NCBI GenBank assembly: GCA_002469865.1
Contig: DKOD01000006.1
Location: forward strand, 2,539 to 31,768
Length of the DNA stretch: 29,230 bases
Direction of reading: 5' to 3'
Origin: Alphaproteobacteria bacterium UBA7371
GTDB taxonomy: Bacteria; Pseudomonadota; Alphaproteobacteria; UBA8317
A program made the position numbers and the translations under genes. Position 1 is the stretch's first letter. Each line of letters starts with the position of its first letter. Positions 7,399-16,407 of this stretch are shown here, one piece after another. The notes below the pieces were generated by a model that worked only from the letters and a program-made list of their open reading frames with translations, did no database searches and had not been told where the DNA came from.

Positions 7399-8279
7399 TG
7401 GAACATTTTGGTGCCATTAGTTTGATCGGCCCGACCAATGCTGGCAAATCAACGCTTCTCAACAAGATGCTTGGCGAAAAACTCGCCATCACATCACGAA
7501 AGGTACAAACCACAAGGTTTCGTATCCGCGGTGTGGCCATGCATGGTGACGCGCAATTTGCAATCGTTGACACACCTGGATTTTTTGACCCCAAACGCCC
7601 TTTTGATGAGGGCATGATCCATGAGGCGGAAGAGGCAACCAAAGATGTCGATATTTTGTTGATGGTTGTGGATGCGGTGCGTGGGAAATGTGATATTGCA
7701 GCAAATGTGCTGAAAAAATTATCCGCAGTGACCATGCCGCGATTTCTGGTGCTCAATAAGGTCGACCAATTGCAGGATAAAGAAGCCTTGCTTCCACTGG
7801 CCCAGAAATTTTCAGCCGATTTGGCTTTTGATGAAATCCATTTTGTGTCGGCAGAAATTGGTTCTGGTGTTGAAAACCTATTGGCCGCGATCGCCAAAAG
7901 ATTGCCCGAAGAGCGCTGGCATTATGACCCCGATACCCTAACCGACATGCCCATGCGTGTTTTGGCTGCTGAAGCGGTGCGGGAGCATTTGTATGATAGG
8001 TTGCACCAGGAATTGCCCTATGATGCGCTGGTGGAAACAGAACGTTTTGAAGAGCGTAAGGATGGCTCTGCGGCCATTCACATTCTGGTGACGGTCAAAC
8101 GTGACGGCCAAAAAGCCCTTGTGCTTGGTCAAGGTGGCCGCACCGTGAAGGCCATTGGTCAGGCGGCCCGCCAAGAATTAAGCCAGGCTTGGGGCCGAAA
8201 GATCCATTTGTTTATCCAAGTGCGTGTCCGTCCTGATTGGGACAAGCATTATGACCCCCGCAAATTATTGGGCATCTGA
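7398..8279 (+). CDS. era: GTPase Era, 16S rRNA maturation and 30S assembly
   Basis: Essential GTPase that binds the 3' end of 16S rRNA and couples ribosome assembly to cell-cycle progress. The 293 residues contain G1 GPTNAGKST (11-19), G3 DTPG (58-61), G4 NKVD (120-123) and an SAE G5, followed by a C-terminal KH RNA-binding domain with GQGGRTVKAIGQAARQEL. The G1 loop reads GPTN rather than the common GxPN, a conservative-looking swap. I prefer the ATG at 7398 (AGGG 8 bases upstream, one-base overlap with rnc) to the GTG three bases earlier. The gene ends 8 bases before recO. Confidence 0.97.
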   Translation: MEHFGAISLIGPTNAGKSTLLNKMLGEKLAITSRKVQTTRFRIRGVAMHGDAQFAIVDTPGFFDPKRPFDEGMIHEAEEATKDVDILLMVVDAVRGKCDIAANVLKKLSAVTMPRFLVLNKVDQLQDKEALLPLAQKFSADLAFDEIHFVSAEIGSGVENLLAAIAKRLPEERWHYDPDTLTDMPMRVLAAEAVREHLYDRLHQELPYDALVETERFEERKDGSAAIHILVTVKRDGQKALVLGQGGRTVKAIGQAARQELSQAWGRKIHLFIQVRVRPDWDKHYDPRKLLGI

Positions 8280-8287
8280 GGTGTTGC

Positions 8288-9010
8288 ATGCAGTGGGAGG
8301 ATGAGGGCGTCATCCTTGCCCTGGATAGGTTCGGCGAGCGCCAATTCATTGCCAGTTGTTTTGGGCGAGAACATGGTATTCGCCGCGGGCTTTTGCGCCA
8401 GGCGGGGCGCCATGGTCGCCCCTACCAATTGGCTGATTTGGTGACAATTTCTTGGCGAGCCCGGCATGAAGACCGGTTGGGCACCTTCACCATGGAACCC
8501 AAGCGTCATGCCCCACTGGCCATGTTTTCCGACAGAAAAGTGTTGGCCATGGTGCAATCCTCCATCAGCTTGATTCGTGGCTTTTGCGGTGAGTCGGAGG
8601 CCCATCGGGGGTTGTTCGATGGCTTGGATGCGCTGTTGCTCGCGGCTGATCAGCAATCATTATGGCGGTCGGTATATCTCCGTTTTGAGCTTCTTCTTCT
8701 TGCTGATATTGGCTATGCGATGGATTTAAATAAATGCGCAGTTACAGGATCTTATGACGATCTTCTTTATGTAAGCCCAAGAACGGGGCGTGCTGTATCT
8801 GCCTCAGGAGCCTTTGGTTATGAGCATCGCATGTTGCCATTAACACCAGGTCTTAAAGATCCAAAAAATGTTGATGATGATGCTATGCTTATTGATGCCC
8901 TTCAGGTGACCGGGCATTTTCTGGAAAAAGCCGCGGGTGATTTGGTGGCGCCAAAATTCCTTCACGCCCGCAACGACCTCACAAAACTTTTGCATGGTGA
9001 TGCTTCATGA
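8288..9010 (+). CDS. recO: DNA repair protein RecO
   Basis: Recombination mediator that, with RecR, loads RecA onto SSB-coated DNA in the RecF pathway. The 240 residues begin with the OB-fold start MQWEDEGVILALDRFGER, followed by GLLRQAGRHG, then an alpha-helical C-terminal domain with LRFELLLLADIGYAMDLNKCAVTG, a typical RecO block. Length is normal. It sits 8 bases after era, in the usual rnc-era-recO order, and ends 28 bases before parC. No unusual feature seen. Confidence 0.93.
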   Translation: MQWEDEGVILALDRFGERQFIASCFGREHGIRRGLLRQAGRHGRPYQLADLVTISWRARHEDRLGTFTMEPKRHAPLAMFSDRKVLAMVQSSISLIRGFCGESEAHRGLFDGLDALLLAADQQSLWRSVYLRFELLLLADIGYAMDLNKCAVTGSYDDLLYVSPRTGRAVSASGAFGYEHRMLPLTPGLKDPKNVDDDAMLIDALQVTGHFLEKAAGDLVAPKFLHARNDLTKLLHGDAS

Positions 9011-9038
9011 TCTGCCATGCATGCATATGGGAATTGAA

Positions 9039-11276
9039 ATGAGCGATTTGGTGGATGAACAAATAAGCGCAGAGCCTTTTGCAGAGCTTTTGGGTGAGCG
9101 GTACCTTGCCTATGCATTATCCACGATCACCCAGCGGGCATTGCCCGATGTTCGTGATGGCATGAAACCGGTCCATCGGCGTATTTTGCACGCCATGCGG
9201 GAGCTAAAACTTAACCCGGATAGCCACTTTAAGAGGTCTTCACGGGTGGTGGGTGATGTGATTGGTAAATTCCACCCCCATGGTGAGTCGGCTGTCTATG
9301 ATGCGCTTGTGCGCCTTGCCCAAGACTTCTCCTCACGCTACCCTCTGGTGGAAGGCCAGGGCAATTTTGGCAATGTCGATGGGGATTCCGCCGCTGCGCC
9401 ACGTTACACCGAGGCGAGGCTCACTGCTGTTGCCCTTGCCTTGCTGCGCGACATCGAGAACGAAACTGTTGAATTTCGGGATAATTATGACGGCACAGAG
9501 CGGGAGCCTGTGGTGTTGCCCGCGGCTTTTCCCAATCTTTTGGCCAATGGATCCAATGGCATCGCCGTGGGCATGGCGACCTCCATACCTCCCCATAATG
9601 CCGAGGAATTATGTTTGGCCCTCAAGGCTTTGGTGAAGGACCCGGCCCTTTCTGATGAGAAATTGGTGGGGTTTGTTTCCGGGCCTGACCTGCCCACCGG
9701 GGGAATTCTTGTGGAGTCAGCGGAAAATATTGCTGAGGCCTATGCCACTGGTCGTGGTGGCTTTCGGGTTCGCGCCCGATGGGAAAAAGAGGATCTGGGC
9801 CGTGGGACCTACCAGATCATCATCACAGAAATTCCTTATCAGGTGCAAAAATCGCGCCTTATCGAACAATTGGCTGACATTGTCACGGGCAAGAAGAACC
9901 ACGCACTTGGTGATGTTCGCGATGAATCGGCTGAAGATATCCGCATTGTGCTGGAGCCACGCAACCGCTCCATCGAACCCGATGCGCTCATGGAAATATT
10001 ATTTCGGGATACAGAATTAGAATCCCGGATCTCCCTCAATCTTAACGTGTTGGACGCCGACGGCCATCCAAGGGTCCATAGCCTGAAACAAGCGCTGAAT
10101 GGATTTATTGCCCATCGCCGACAGGTGGTGTTGCGCCGAACAACATACAGACTGGGCCGGATTGCCGACCGGCTTGAAATCTTGGAGGGCCTTCGCCTTG
10201 TTTATCTAGATCTCGATGAGGTGATCCGGATCATCAGGCAAGAGGATGAACCCAAACTTGCCCTGATTGAACGGTTTCGCCTGACGGACCGTCAGGCCGA
10301 AGCCATTCTCGATACCAGGCTACGATCCTTGCGGAAGCTTGAAGAAGAAAAAATGGTTGCTGAAATTGCCAAATTGGAAGCTGAGCGATTGGATCTGGAA
10401 GAAATTGTTGCTGATTCCAGCCGGCTTGATCGGGTTCTTACCCAAGAATTTGATGAAACCATTGATGCTTTTGGCAAATCCACAAATTTGGGAAGACGCA
10501 GAACAAGTTTTCAAGATGCCCCGGTGGTTAATCTTGAGGAGGTTTTGCGTTCTGCCCAATCCTCTGATCCTGTCACGATTGTCCTGTCGCAACAGGGTTG
10601 GGTGCGGCTGTTTAAAGGCCATCTTGATGGTCAGGCCGATGTGAAATTCAAAGAGGGTGATGGCCTAGATTTGATGCGCCAGGCTCGTTCCAATGACCGC
10701 TTGGTGGCCATCAGTCAGCAGGGCCGTGCCTTTATTATTGATGCAGACCAATTGCCGGCGGGACGTGGTTTCGGGGAACCGCTTCGTCTGTTGTTAAACA
10801 TGGCCGCTGACGATGAATTGGCAGGTCTTTTGGTGTTTCAAGAAGGGGCGCGCATGCTGCTTGCAAGTGCCGATGGAAGGGGTTTTGTGACGCCCATGGA
10901 ATCTTGCATCACCCGCAATCGTTCGGGAAAACAATTAATGAATGTGGGCGCCGACTCGCAGGTTCGATATATTGGCCTGGTCCAGGGGGACCATGTGGCC
11001 GTGATTGGCGAAAACCGCAAATTGCTGGCATTTCCTTTGGCTGAATTGCCCGAACTAGAAAAGGGTCGGGGTGTTATCCTGCAGCGTTATAAGGATGGTG
11101 GCCTAAGCGATGTGTGTTGCTTTAACCTCAGCGATGGATTGTTTTGGATTGATGGCAGTGGCCGTCGACAACAGGTGTCCGGGCTGGAGACTTATTTGGG
11201 CAAAAGGGCGTCGGTGGGCCGGAATGTTCCGCGCGGTTTTAATCGGTCGGGCAAGTTCGACGATCGGCCTTCTTGA
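9039..11276 (+). CDS. parC: DNA topoisomerase IV subunit A
   Basis: Catalytic breakage-reunion subunit of topoisomerase IV, which decatenates replicated chromosomes with ParE. The 745 residues include YALSTITQRALPDVRDGMKP, the winged-helix GKFHPHGESAVYDALVRLAQ (quinolone-determining region with S84 and D88, i.e. no obvious resistance change), and the active tyrosine Y123 in AAAPRYTEARLT. The C-terminal beta-pinwheel is short and I see no QRRGGKG-type GyrA box (only RNRSGKQ), so ParC is preferred over GyrA; the position after recO also fits alphaproteobacterial parC. The ATG at 9039 has GGGA 6-7 bases upstream and gives the usual N terminus; the frame is open further upstream through recO. Confidence 0.93.
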   Translation: MSDLVDEQISAEPFAELLGERYLAYALSTITQRALPDVRDGMKPVHRRILHAMRELKLNPDSHFKRSSRVVGDVIGKFHPHGESAVYDALVRLAQDFSSRYPLVEGQGNFGNVDGDSAAAPRYTEARLTAVALALLRDIENETVEFRDNYDGTEREPVVLPAAFPNLLANGSNGIAVGMATSIPPHNAEELCLALKALVKDPALSDEKLVGFVSGPDLPTGGILVESAENIAEAYATGRGGFRVRARWEKEDLGRGTYQIIITEIPYQVQKSRLIEQLADIVTGKKNHALGDVRDESAEDIRIVLEPRNRSIEPDALMEILFRDTELESRISLNLNVLDADGHPRVHSLKQALNGFIAHRRQVVLRRTTYRLGRIADRLEILEGLRLVYLDLDEVIRIIRQEDEPKLALIERFRLTDRQAEAILDTRLRSLRKLEEEKMVAEIAKLEAERLDLEEIVADSSRLDRVLTQEFDETIDAFGKSTNLGRRRTSFQDAPVVNLEEVLRSAQSSDPVTIVLSQQGWVRLFKGHLDGQADVKFKEGDGLDLMRQARSNDRLVAISQQGRAFIIDADQLPAGRGFGEPLRLLLNMAADDELAGLLVFQEGARMLLASADGRGFVTPMESCITRNRSGKQLMNVGADSQVRYIGLVQGDHVAVIGENRKLLAFPLAELPELEKGRGVILQRYKDGGLSDVCCFNLSDGLFWIDGSGRRQQVSGLETYLGKRASVGRNVPRGFNRSGKFDDRPS

Positions 11277-11302
11277 ACAAAAGCGTCAACTGCGCGTATA
11301 TC
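11273..11302 (+). promoter_or_regulatory. possible bioY promoter
   Basis: TTGAAC, an 18-base spacer, then TATATC, each matching four of six consensus bases. The -35 element overlaps the parC stop codon, and the implied leader before the bioY ATG would be about 30 bases. The 65-base gap otherwise holds a T-run but no convincing terminator stem and no recognisable BioR-type operator. Confidence 0.3.
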
Positions 11303-11341
11303 TTTTTTTGTAGTAAAACGTAAATTTTTAAAGGACAGATT

Positions 11342-11935
11342 ATGGCACAACATATCCAGCCACGAGGCAGCATTCTTGAGCATTTGTGGCCTGCCGATGA
11401 GTTTGTCCAAAAGGCTTTGCGCATTGCCTTTGCAGCCCTGGTCGGTTCGGTGTTGTTAACCTTATCAGCCAAAATTCAAGTGCCATTCCTGCCTGTCCCC
11501 ATGACCCTCCAGGTTTTGGCCATATTGATGATGGCAGCCAGCTTTGGTCGCGCCGCCGCCGTGGCAGCTGTGATGCTTTATTTGGTTCAAGGAGCGGCTG
11601 GTGTGCCTGTTTTTGCCGGTACCCCGGAAAAAGGTGTTGGTTTGGCCTATATGATGGGCCCAACAGGCGGGTATCTTTTGGGCTTTTTATTCATGGCTTG
11701 GATGGTGGGCGGCTTTGTGGATAAGGCCAAAGCATTGACGCGTCACAAAATGATAGGCGTGATGCTGTTGGCCACATTGGTGATGTATGTGCCCGGCGTT
11801 CTTTGGTTGGGTGTCCTTTTTGGCTTTGACCAACCTTTATTGGCTTGGGGCGTTTTTCCCTTTATTCTTGGCGACTTGCTGAAGGCATTGATTGCAGGCC
11901 TGACATTTCCGATGTTGCGTCGCTGGGTTGGTTAG
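11342..11935 (+). CDS. bioY: biotin transporter substrate-binding membrane protein BioY
   Basis: S-component of the biotin ECF transporter, binding and importing biotin across the inner membrane, alone or with the BioM/BioN energising module. The 197 residues carry about six hydrophobic segments and the family blocks QVPFLPVPMTLQVLAI (residues about 43-58), YLVQGAAGVPVFAG and MMGPTGGYLLGF. No bioMN genes are adjacent, as in the many solitary bioY loci. AAAGGA lies 6 bases before the ATG. The gene ends at a strong bidirectional hairpin. Presence suggests the organism scavenges biotin, though biosynthesis genes could be elsewhere. Confidence 0.93.
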   Translation: MAQHIQPRGSILEHLWPADEFVQKALRIAFAALVGSVLLTLSAKIQVPFLPVPMTLQVLAILMMAASFGRAAAVAAVMLYLVQGAAGVPVFAGTPEKGVGLAYMMGPTGGYLLGFLFMAWMVGGFVDKAKALTRHKMIGVMLLATLVMYVPGVLWLGVLFGFDQPLLAWGVFPFILGDLLKALIAGLTFPMLRRWVG

Positions 11936-11964
11936 ACCCTCGCCAAAGCGCCGATGATGCAACA

Positions 11965-11995
11965 AACAAAACCGCCCCATGATGGCGGTTTTGTT
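11965..11995. terminator. bidirectional intrinsic terminator between bioY and bpt
   Basis: A perfect 12-bp stem, AACAAAACCGCC with GGCGGTTTTGTT, around a 7-base loop. On the plus strand it ends in TTTTGTTATTTT after bioY; on the minus strand it ends in a run of T's (TTTTGTTTGTTG) a few bases after the bpt stop. It therefore serves both convergent genes. Confidence 0.88.
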
Positions 11996-11998
11996 ATT

Positions 11999-12754
11999 TT
12001 AGCTGTCGGAATTGCGGGTGGGGATTGCCACGGGCGGGCATCGTGACCATTGACCATCCACAAGATATTCCAAGGGTTGAAACTTATCCTTATAGGACAT
12101 TTTGGGTGATCCATTGACCCAATAACCCAGGTAAATATGGTCCAAATGATGGTCCAGCGTGAAGCGCAAGTGATCAAGGATCATGAACCGTCCTAATGAA
12201 CGTTTGGGGCTTGTGGGTTCAAAAACCGAATACACCATCGACAAACCATCTTCCATGACATCAGTGAGGCAAAAAGCCATCAGCTCATTGGTTTGCCTGT
12301 GCCGATATTCAACAACCATGGAATTGACGGGGCTGTCTTCAATCATGCGCACGAAATCCTCATCATCCATGTCGGCCATGCCACCTTGTTCGTGGCGATG
12401 ATCAATATATCGACGGAATAGCTGGTATTGTTCGTCGGTCGCCAAGGGCGGCATTACCCGTCGCTCTAGGTCTTGGTTGCTGACAATCACCCTCTTCTGA
12501 CTTTTGGAAGCCACAAATCTTTCAGCCACCACCCGAACCGACACGCAGGCGTTGCAGCCAATGCAGGAGGGGCGGTAGGCGATAGATTGGGAACGACGAA
12601 AACCGTGCTGGGACAATAATTCGTTAAGTTGTTCGGCCATGCGCCCATCAAGGCGCGTGAATACCTTGCGTTCTTCGCGACCTGGCAAATAGGGGCATGG
12701 CCCCGGGCCGGTCATGAAAAATCTGATAAGCTTTAGCCGTGGATCGACAGACAT
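11999..12754 (-). CDS. bpt: aspartate/glutamate leucyl- (arginyl-) tRNA-protein transferase
   Basis: Transfers an amino acid (leucine in characterised bacterial Bpt) from its tRNA to N-terminal Asp or Glu of proteins, marking them for ClpS/ClpAP (N-degron pathway). The 251 residues fit the family. The N-terminal domain has CPYLPGREERKVFT (C20) and the cysteine cluster C64-x2-C67-x2-C70 in RPSCIGCNACVSVRV; the C-terminal GNAT-like half contains FEPTSPKRSLGRFMILDHL and YLGYWVNGSPKMSYKDKFQPLE, all diagnostic. AAGGGA lies 5 bases upstream of the ATG. It follows the DASS transporter by 28 bases on the same strand, so they may be co-transcribed, and ends at the shared terminator. Confidence 0.95.
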   Translation of the reverse strand: MSVDPRLKLIRFFMTGPGPCPYLPGREERKVFTRLDGRMAEQLNELLSQHGFRRSQSIAYRPSCIGCNACVSVRVVAERFVASKSQKRVIVSNQDLERRVMPPLATDEQYQLFRRYIDHRHEQGGMADMDDEDFVRMIEDSPVNSMVVEYRHRQTNELMAFCLTDVMEDGLSMVYSVFEPTSPKRSLGRFMILDHLRFTLDHHLDHIYLGYWVNGSPKMSYKDKFQPLEYLVDGQWSRCPPVAIPTRNSDS

Positions 12755-12782
12755 GTTGGTCCCTTGTTATCGCCAGGATGAT

Positions 12783-14543
12783 TTATTCGTACATGAATGC
12801 AGCCATGATGGAAAAGGTCAGCCATAAAATAAGCACCAGCGGCAATCCGCCCCGCACAAAATCACCAAAACGGTAATGCCCCGGGGCCATCACGAGCAGG
12901 TTTGTTTGGTAGGCTATGGGGGTGGCGAAACATGCATTGGCGGCAAAAATGGTGGCATGAAGAAATAATGTTGCTGAACCTTCCGTGGTGCTGGCAAGGC
13001 CTAATGCGATGGGTGTAAAAATCACGGCGGTTGCATTGTTGGACAGAAGATTGGTCATGATGGCAACCACCATGAACAAAAGCGAAGCCAACATGTAAGG
13101 TGGTAAGCCCTCTGCCACATACACCAAGCCATGAGCGATCATGGCAGCCGCGCCCGTTTGTTCAAGCATATGCCCAAGGGCCACAGAACTTGCCACAATG
13201 AAAATAACCCTGGTGTCGAATGCCCGCACCGCCTGAGACGTCTGAATGCAACCACTGACCACCATGGCAAGGGCGCCAAGACAAGCGGCCACCACAATGG
13301 GCAAAATCCCGATGGCGGCAAGAGCAACCGTGGCAATGAAGATGGCCATGGCCGTGGGGGCTTTTTGTCTTGGGGGAACTTCACCAATGGAATCGGCCAG
13401 CAACAGGACATCTGGGTCCCGGGCAAGCTCTTTCATGGCGTCGGCTGAACCAGCAAGGAGAAGCGTGTCACCTGGCTCCACATACATGGCATTGGGGTGG
13501 CTTCTTATCATGCGTGCCCGGCGCTGCAATCCAAGAACAATACATGATGTTCGTTGGGCAAAGCCTGTGGCGCCCAAAGCGCGTCCCTCAAGCCTCGAGC
13601 CAGGAGCAACCACTGCTTCTGCCAGCACCATGTCTTGGTTTTCTTCGCTGCCTGTTTTGGCGAGAACCTCGGTCAGACGCTCCCTGGTCGCAGCAGCCAC
13701 CACCTCATCACCATCTTGCAAGGTAATCCCATCATAGGGAGGCAAAAATCGTTGGTTGCCACGCATGACCAATTTGATGGTGATGTCACGTAGGTCGGGG
13801 AAAAGCCCTGCCACGGCATTGGCACCTTCCATGGGATGGCCTTGGGTGATGGAAAGACGCACCACATATTGTTTTCCTTGGTTGCGCAGGAGAGCCTCTT
13901 CCCCCTCGCGGTCAGGCAAAATATGCGGCAAAATGAATAGGCAATAGGCCGCACCAACCCCAGCCAACATCAAACCCGGCACGAAAAAGTCAAAAAAACC
14001 AATGATTGGGCCGTTAATGCTGGCGGAAGTGCTTGCCACCAAAAGGTTGGTGGAGGAGCCAATCAGGGTGGTCATGCCGCCGAGCACCGAAACAAAACTG
14101 AGGGCCATCATGTGGCGGGATGCGGGCATGATGCCCCTCATCAGGCCCACCAAAATGGGTATGAACACCACCGTCACCGGTGTGTTGTTCATGAATGCTG
14201 AAACAATCATGGCGACAAACAAGGCCAACATGATCAGCGCAGAGCGGGGGATGCCATGGCCAGATTGCAAAAGCTTGTCGACAATGCCGGTAAGTGCGCC
14301 GGTACGAAACAACGCCTGGCCGACCACCAAAAGGGCCATGATGGTGATCAATGCCGGGCTTGCAAAGCCGGTCAGCAACGCTTCAGGTTCCGGAAATGCG
14401 ATCCCAAATTCTGGTAAGATGACAGCCAGCAAAAGGCCGGCAGCGATGATGCCAATAGCAACCAATTCCATGGCCAGAATATCCATGGCAAACAACACCA
14501 CAGCGATCAGTGTTAGAAAAATACTTGCCCAGATGCCGATCAT
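12783..14543 (-). CDS. DASS (SLC13) family transporter with two RCK_C domains
   Basis: A 586-residue inner-membrane transporter. An N-terminal set of about five membrane segments (residues 1-205), including the re-entrant region with SAFMNNTPVTVVFIPI, is followed by a cytosolic middle of about 190 residues and a second set from about 395 to the end with NLLSNNATAVIFTPIALG. The repeated N-N-[TA] motifs are the sodium/anion-binding signatures of the DASS family. The middle part reads as two TrkA-C (RCK_C) domains, each ending in a PYDGITLQDGDEVV / VEPGDTLLLAGSADAMKEL pattern. Proteins of this layout are annotated as sulfate or dicarboxylate transporters; substrate cannot be told here. The start has only a weak ribosome site (GGGCG directly before ATG). 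Confidence 0.85.
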   Translation of the reverse strand: MIGIWASIFLTLIAVVLFAMDILAMELVAIGIIAAGLLLAVILPEFGIAFPEPEALLTGFASPALITIMALLVVGQALFRTGALTGIVDKLLQSGHGIPRSALIMLALFVAMIVSAFMNNTPVTVVFIPILVGLMRGIMPASRHMMALSFVSVLGGMTTLIGSSTNLLVASTSASINGPIIGFFDFFVPGLMLAGVGAAYCLFILPHILPDREGEEALLRNQGKQYVVRLSITQGHPMEGANAVAGLFPDLRDITIKLVMRGNQRFLPPYDGITLQDGDEVVAAATRERLTEVLAKTGSEENQDMVLAEAVVAPGSRLEGRALGATGFAQRTSCIVLGLQRRARMIRSHPNAMYVEPGDTLLLAGSADAMKELARDPDVLLLADSIGEVPPRQKAPTAMAIFIATVALAAIGILPIVVAACLGALAMVVSGCIQTSQAVRAFDTRVIFIVASSVALGHMLEQTGAAAMIAHGLVYVAEGLPPYMLASLLFMVVAIMTNLLSNNATAVIFTPIALGLASTTEGSATLFLHATIFAANACFATPIAYQTNLLVMAPGHYRFGDFVRGGLPLVLILWLTFSIMAAFMYE

Positions 14544-14620
14544 CGCCCATGCACTTTGTTTGTTGAGGCAATATTCATGAGTTCTTCATGTTGCCCTGCG
14601 TTAATGTTCTGGAGCCCATG

Positions 14621-15898
14621 ATGACCATGACCACCCTTAAGCATCCAGACTCTCTCTATGCCTCACAGCAGGGTGCGCAATCCAGTCATTCCGATAAACC
14701 CCTGCCTAAAAGAATAAGCCATCTTGTCATTGGTGCTGGGTTGACCGGCTTGCAATGTGCCCAGCGGCTGGCGGAAGGCGGCCAAGAGGTTCTTCTGCTT
14801 GAGCAAGGCCCTGTGGCCTGGGGGGCTTCCGGGCGTAATGGTGGCCAGGTGTTGGCTGGCTTTGCTTGGGGGCCTCGCCAATTGTCCCAAGCCATGGGCG
14901 AGGAAAGGGCAAGGCGGCTTTGGCAGCAAAGTCGTGATGCTGTTCAATTGGTGGCAAACCAAGCCAAGGCCCAAGATGTTGGGGTGCAATGGGGCGGTGG
15001 GGAATTGGCCGCCCAATCCAGCCATATCAAAAGCCTGTCTGATTTTGTTCATGAGGCGGCATCTTGGGGTCATGATCTTCACCAATTTGACCAAGATGAA
15101 GCAAGCCAACGAACAGGCTCTGATAGATTTTATGGCGGGTTTGTTGACCAAAAAGCTTTTCATCTTGACCCTTTGGCTTTCGCACATGGGTTGGTGCGTT
15201 CGTATCTTGATCTTGGAGGGCGGCTGCATGTTAATTGCCGGGTGCGCGAATTAACCAAGCAATCATCAGGGTTCGCGGTGCAAACGGACCTGGGCAGCCT
15301 GCAAGCCGATCATGTCTATGTTTGCACCAATGCATGGGCATCTGCTCTTCTTCCCGAATTGTCGTCCTACCTGATGCCAGTGGCCAATTTTATGCTGGCC
15401 ACCAAACCCATGGGGCCATCCACCAACATATTAAATGACCAAGCAGCCTATGCCGACACCAATTTTGTGCTTGATTATTTTCGCAAGGATTCCGATGGGC
15501 GTCTTATCTTTGGCGGGTTGGTTGCTTATGACACCAATCGGAAAGGTCCTGATCGAGCGCGTCTTGAGGCACGCATGATAAGGACATTCCCAGGGCTTTC
15601 TGGGGTGGGGATTGATTTTGTTTGGGCAGGTTTGTTGGCGATCAGTCGTTTGAGGCTTCCCATTATCGGCTCTTTTGCCGATGGGGGTTATTACGCTGCT
15701 GGTTATTCGGGCCATGGGCTTGCACTCACCGCCTTAGCAGGCAGAGCCATGGCTGATGCAGCGTTAGGCCATAGAGGGGTCTTTGATGATCTGGCATCTT
15801 TGCCCAGGAAAGCTTTTCCTGGGGGCAGATATTTGCGCTTGCCACTCTTGCTCGCCATCACAAGTTATCAAAGACTTCGGGACCATTTGGAAAGGTAA
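14621..15898 (+). CDS. FAD-dependent amine/amino-acid oxidase, PuuB-like
   Basis: A DAO-family flavoprotein of about 425 residues. The FAD fold starts at HLVIGAGLTGLQCA (GxGxxG at 38-43), followed by VAWGASGRNGGQVLAGF, a block characteristic of gamma-glutamylputrescine oxidase (PuuB) and related enzymes in which the Ser/Arg/Asn stretch surrounds the flavin. The C-terminal GGYYAAGYSGHGLALTALAGRAMADA is the second FAD contact. The expected reaction is oxidative deamination of a secondary or primary amine, releasing H2O2 and ammonia; the actual substrate is unknown. The start is uncertain: GGAG sits 6 bases before the ATG at 14621, but ATGs at 14588, 14618 and 14627 share the frame. It is the first gene of a three-gene redox unit divergent from the DASS transporter. 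Confidence 0.82.
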   Translation: MTMTTLKHPDSLYASQQGAQSSHSDKPLPKRISHLVIGAGLTGLQCAQRLAEGGQEVLLLEQGPVAWGASGRNGGQVLAGFAWGPRQLSQAMGEERARRLWQQSRDAVQLVANQAKAQDVGVQWGGGELAAQSSHIKSLSDFVHEAASWGHDLHQFDQDEASQRTGSDRFYGGFVDQKAFHLDPLAFAHGLVRSYLDLGGRLHVNCRVRELTKQSSGFAVQTDLGSLQADHVYVCTNAWASALLPELSSYLMPVANFMLATKPMGPSTNILNDQAAYADTNFVLDYFRKDSDGRLIFGGLVAYDTNRKGPDRARLEARMIRTFPGLSGVGIDFVWAGLLAISRLRLPIIGSFADGGYYAAGYSGHGLALTALAGRAMADAALGHRGVFDDLASLPRKAFPGGRYLRLPLLLAITSYQRLRDHLER

Positions 15899-15903
15899 AA
15901 TCC

Positions 15904-16380
15904 ATGGCTAATCAAGATGATACGCGCCAATTAAGAAATGCGTTTGGGCGTTTTGCCACCGGCGTTTGTGTGGTATCATGCCAATCAAGCATAGGCCCCG
16001 TGGGCATCACGGTGAATTCTTTTTCTTCGGTATCGCTTCGCCCTGCTTTGTTGTCTTGGTGCATTGCTCATGGTTCTGACCGTTATGATGCTTTTGCGCA
16101 GGCCGAAACGTTCCATGTGGATATTCTCCATGCAAGCCAAGAAGATGTCGCCATGCATTTTGCGCGCCATGCAGCTATTGATTCCAATATGGACTTGGAG
16201 GTGACGCCCCATGGTCTAAAATTACCCGGCAGCCTTGTTCATTTTGCCTGCCGCATGCATGCCCGATATGGGGTGGGTGACCATGATATTTTGGTGGGTG
16301 AAATCTTCCAACATGAGCAAGATGAGGGTCCAGGCCTTGGGTATTTTGGCGGCAAATTTATCAATATAAGCAACAAGTAA
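15904..16380 (+). CDS. flavin reductase-like (FMN-binding split barrel) protein
   Basis: A 158-residue single-domain protein of the flavin reductase-like family: N-terminal RNAFGRFATGVCVVSC, then GITVNSFSSVSLRPALLSWCIAHGS (the FMN-contacting block) and a C-terminal GVGDHDILVGEIFQ. Members reduce free FMN or FAD with NAD(P)H to supply a partner monooxygenase, or act directly as reductases. No flavin-dependent monooxygenase is adjacent. AAAGG of the ribosome site is made by the last codons of the upstream oxidase, only 5 bases separate the genes, and so the two are almost certainly one transcript. Shorter than the usual 165-190 residues but no block seems missing. Confidence 0.85.
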   Translation: MANQDDTRQLRNAFGRFATGVCVVSCQSSIGPVGITVNSFSSVSLRPALLSWCIAHGSDRYDAFAQAETFHVDILHASQEDVAMHFARHAAIDSNMDLEVTPHGLKLPGSLVHFACRMHARYGVGDHDILVGEIFQHEQDEGPGLGYFGGKFINISNK

Positions 16381-16407
16381 TCGGCAAACATAAAAAGGGA
16401 GAGGGAT

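Noticed and set aside
7379..7897. 172-codon open frame on the minus strand opposite era
   Set aside because: Antisense shadow of a clearly conserved GTPase; serine/asparagine-rich translation with no recognisable domain.
11303..11316. T-run after parC as a terminator
   Set aside because: The preceding sequence can form only about a 3-bp stem, so it does not qualify as an intrinsic terminator.
14002..14580. 192-codon open frame on the plus strand opposite the DASS transporter
   Set aside because: Antisense to a well-supported transporter; composition (Met/Ala/Thr-rich) is that of a reversed membrane protein frame.
14663..15229. 188-codon open frame on the minus strand opposite the PuuB-like oxidase
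   Set aside because: Overlaps the conserved FAD-binding region of the sense gene and resembles no family.
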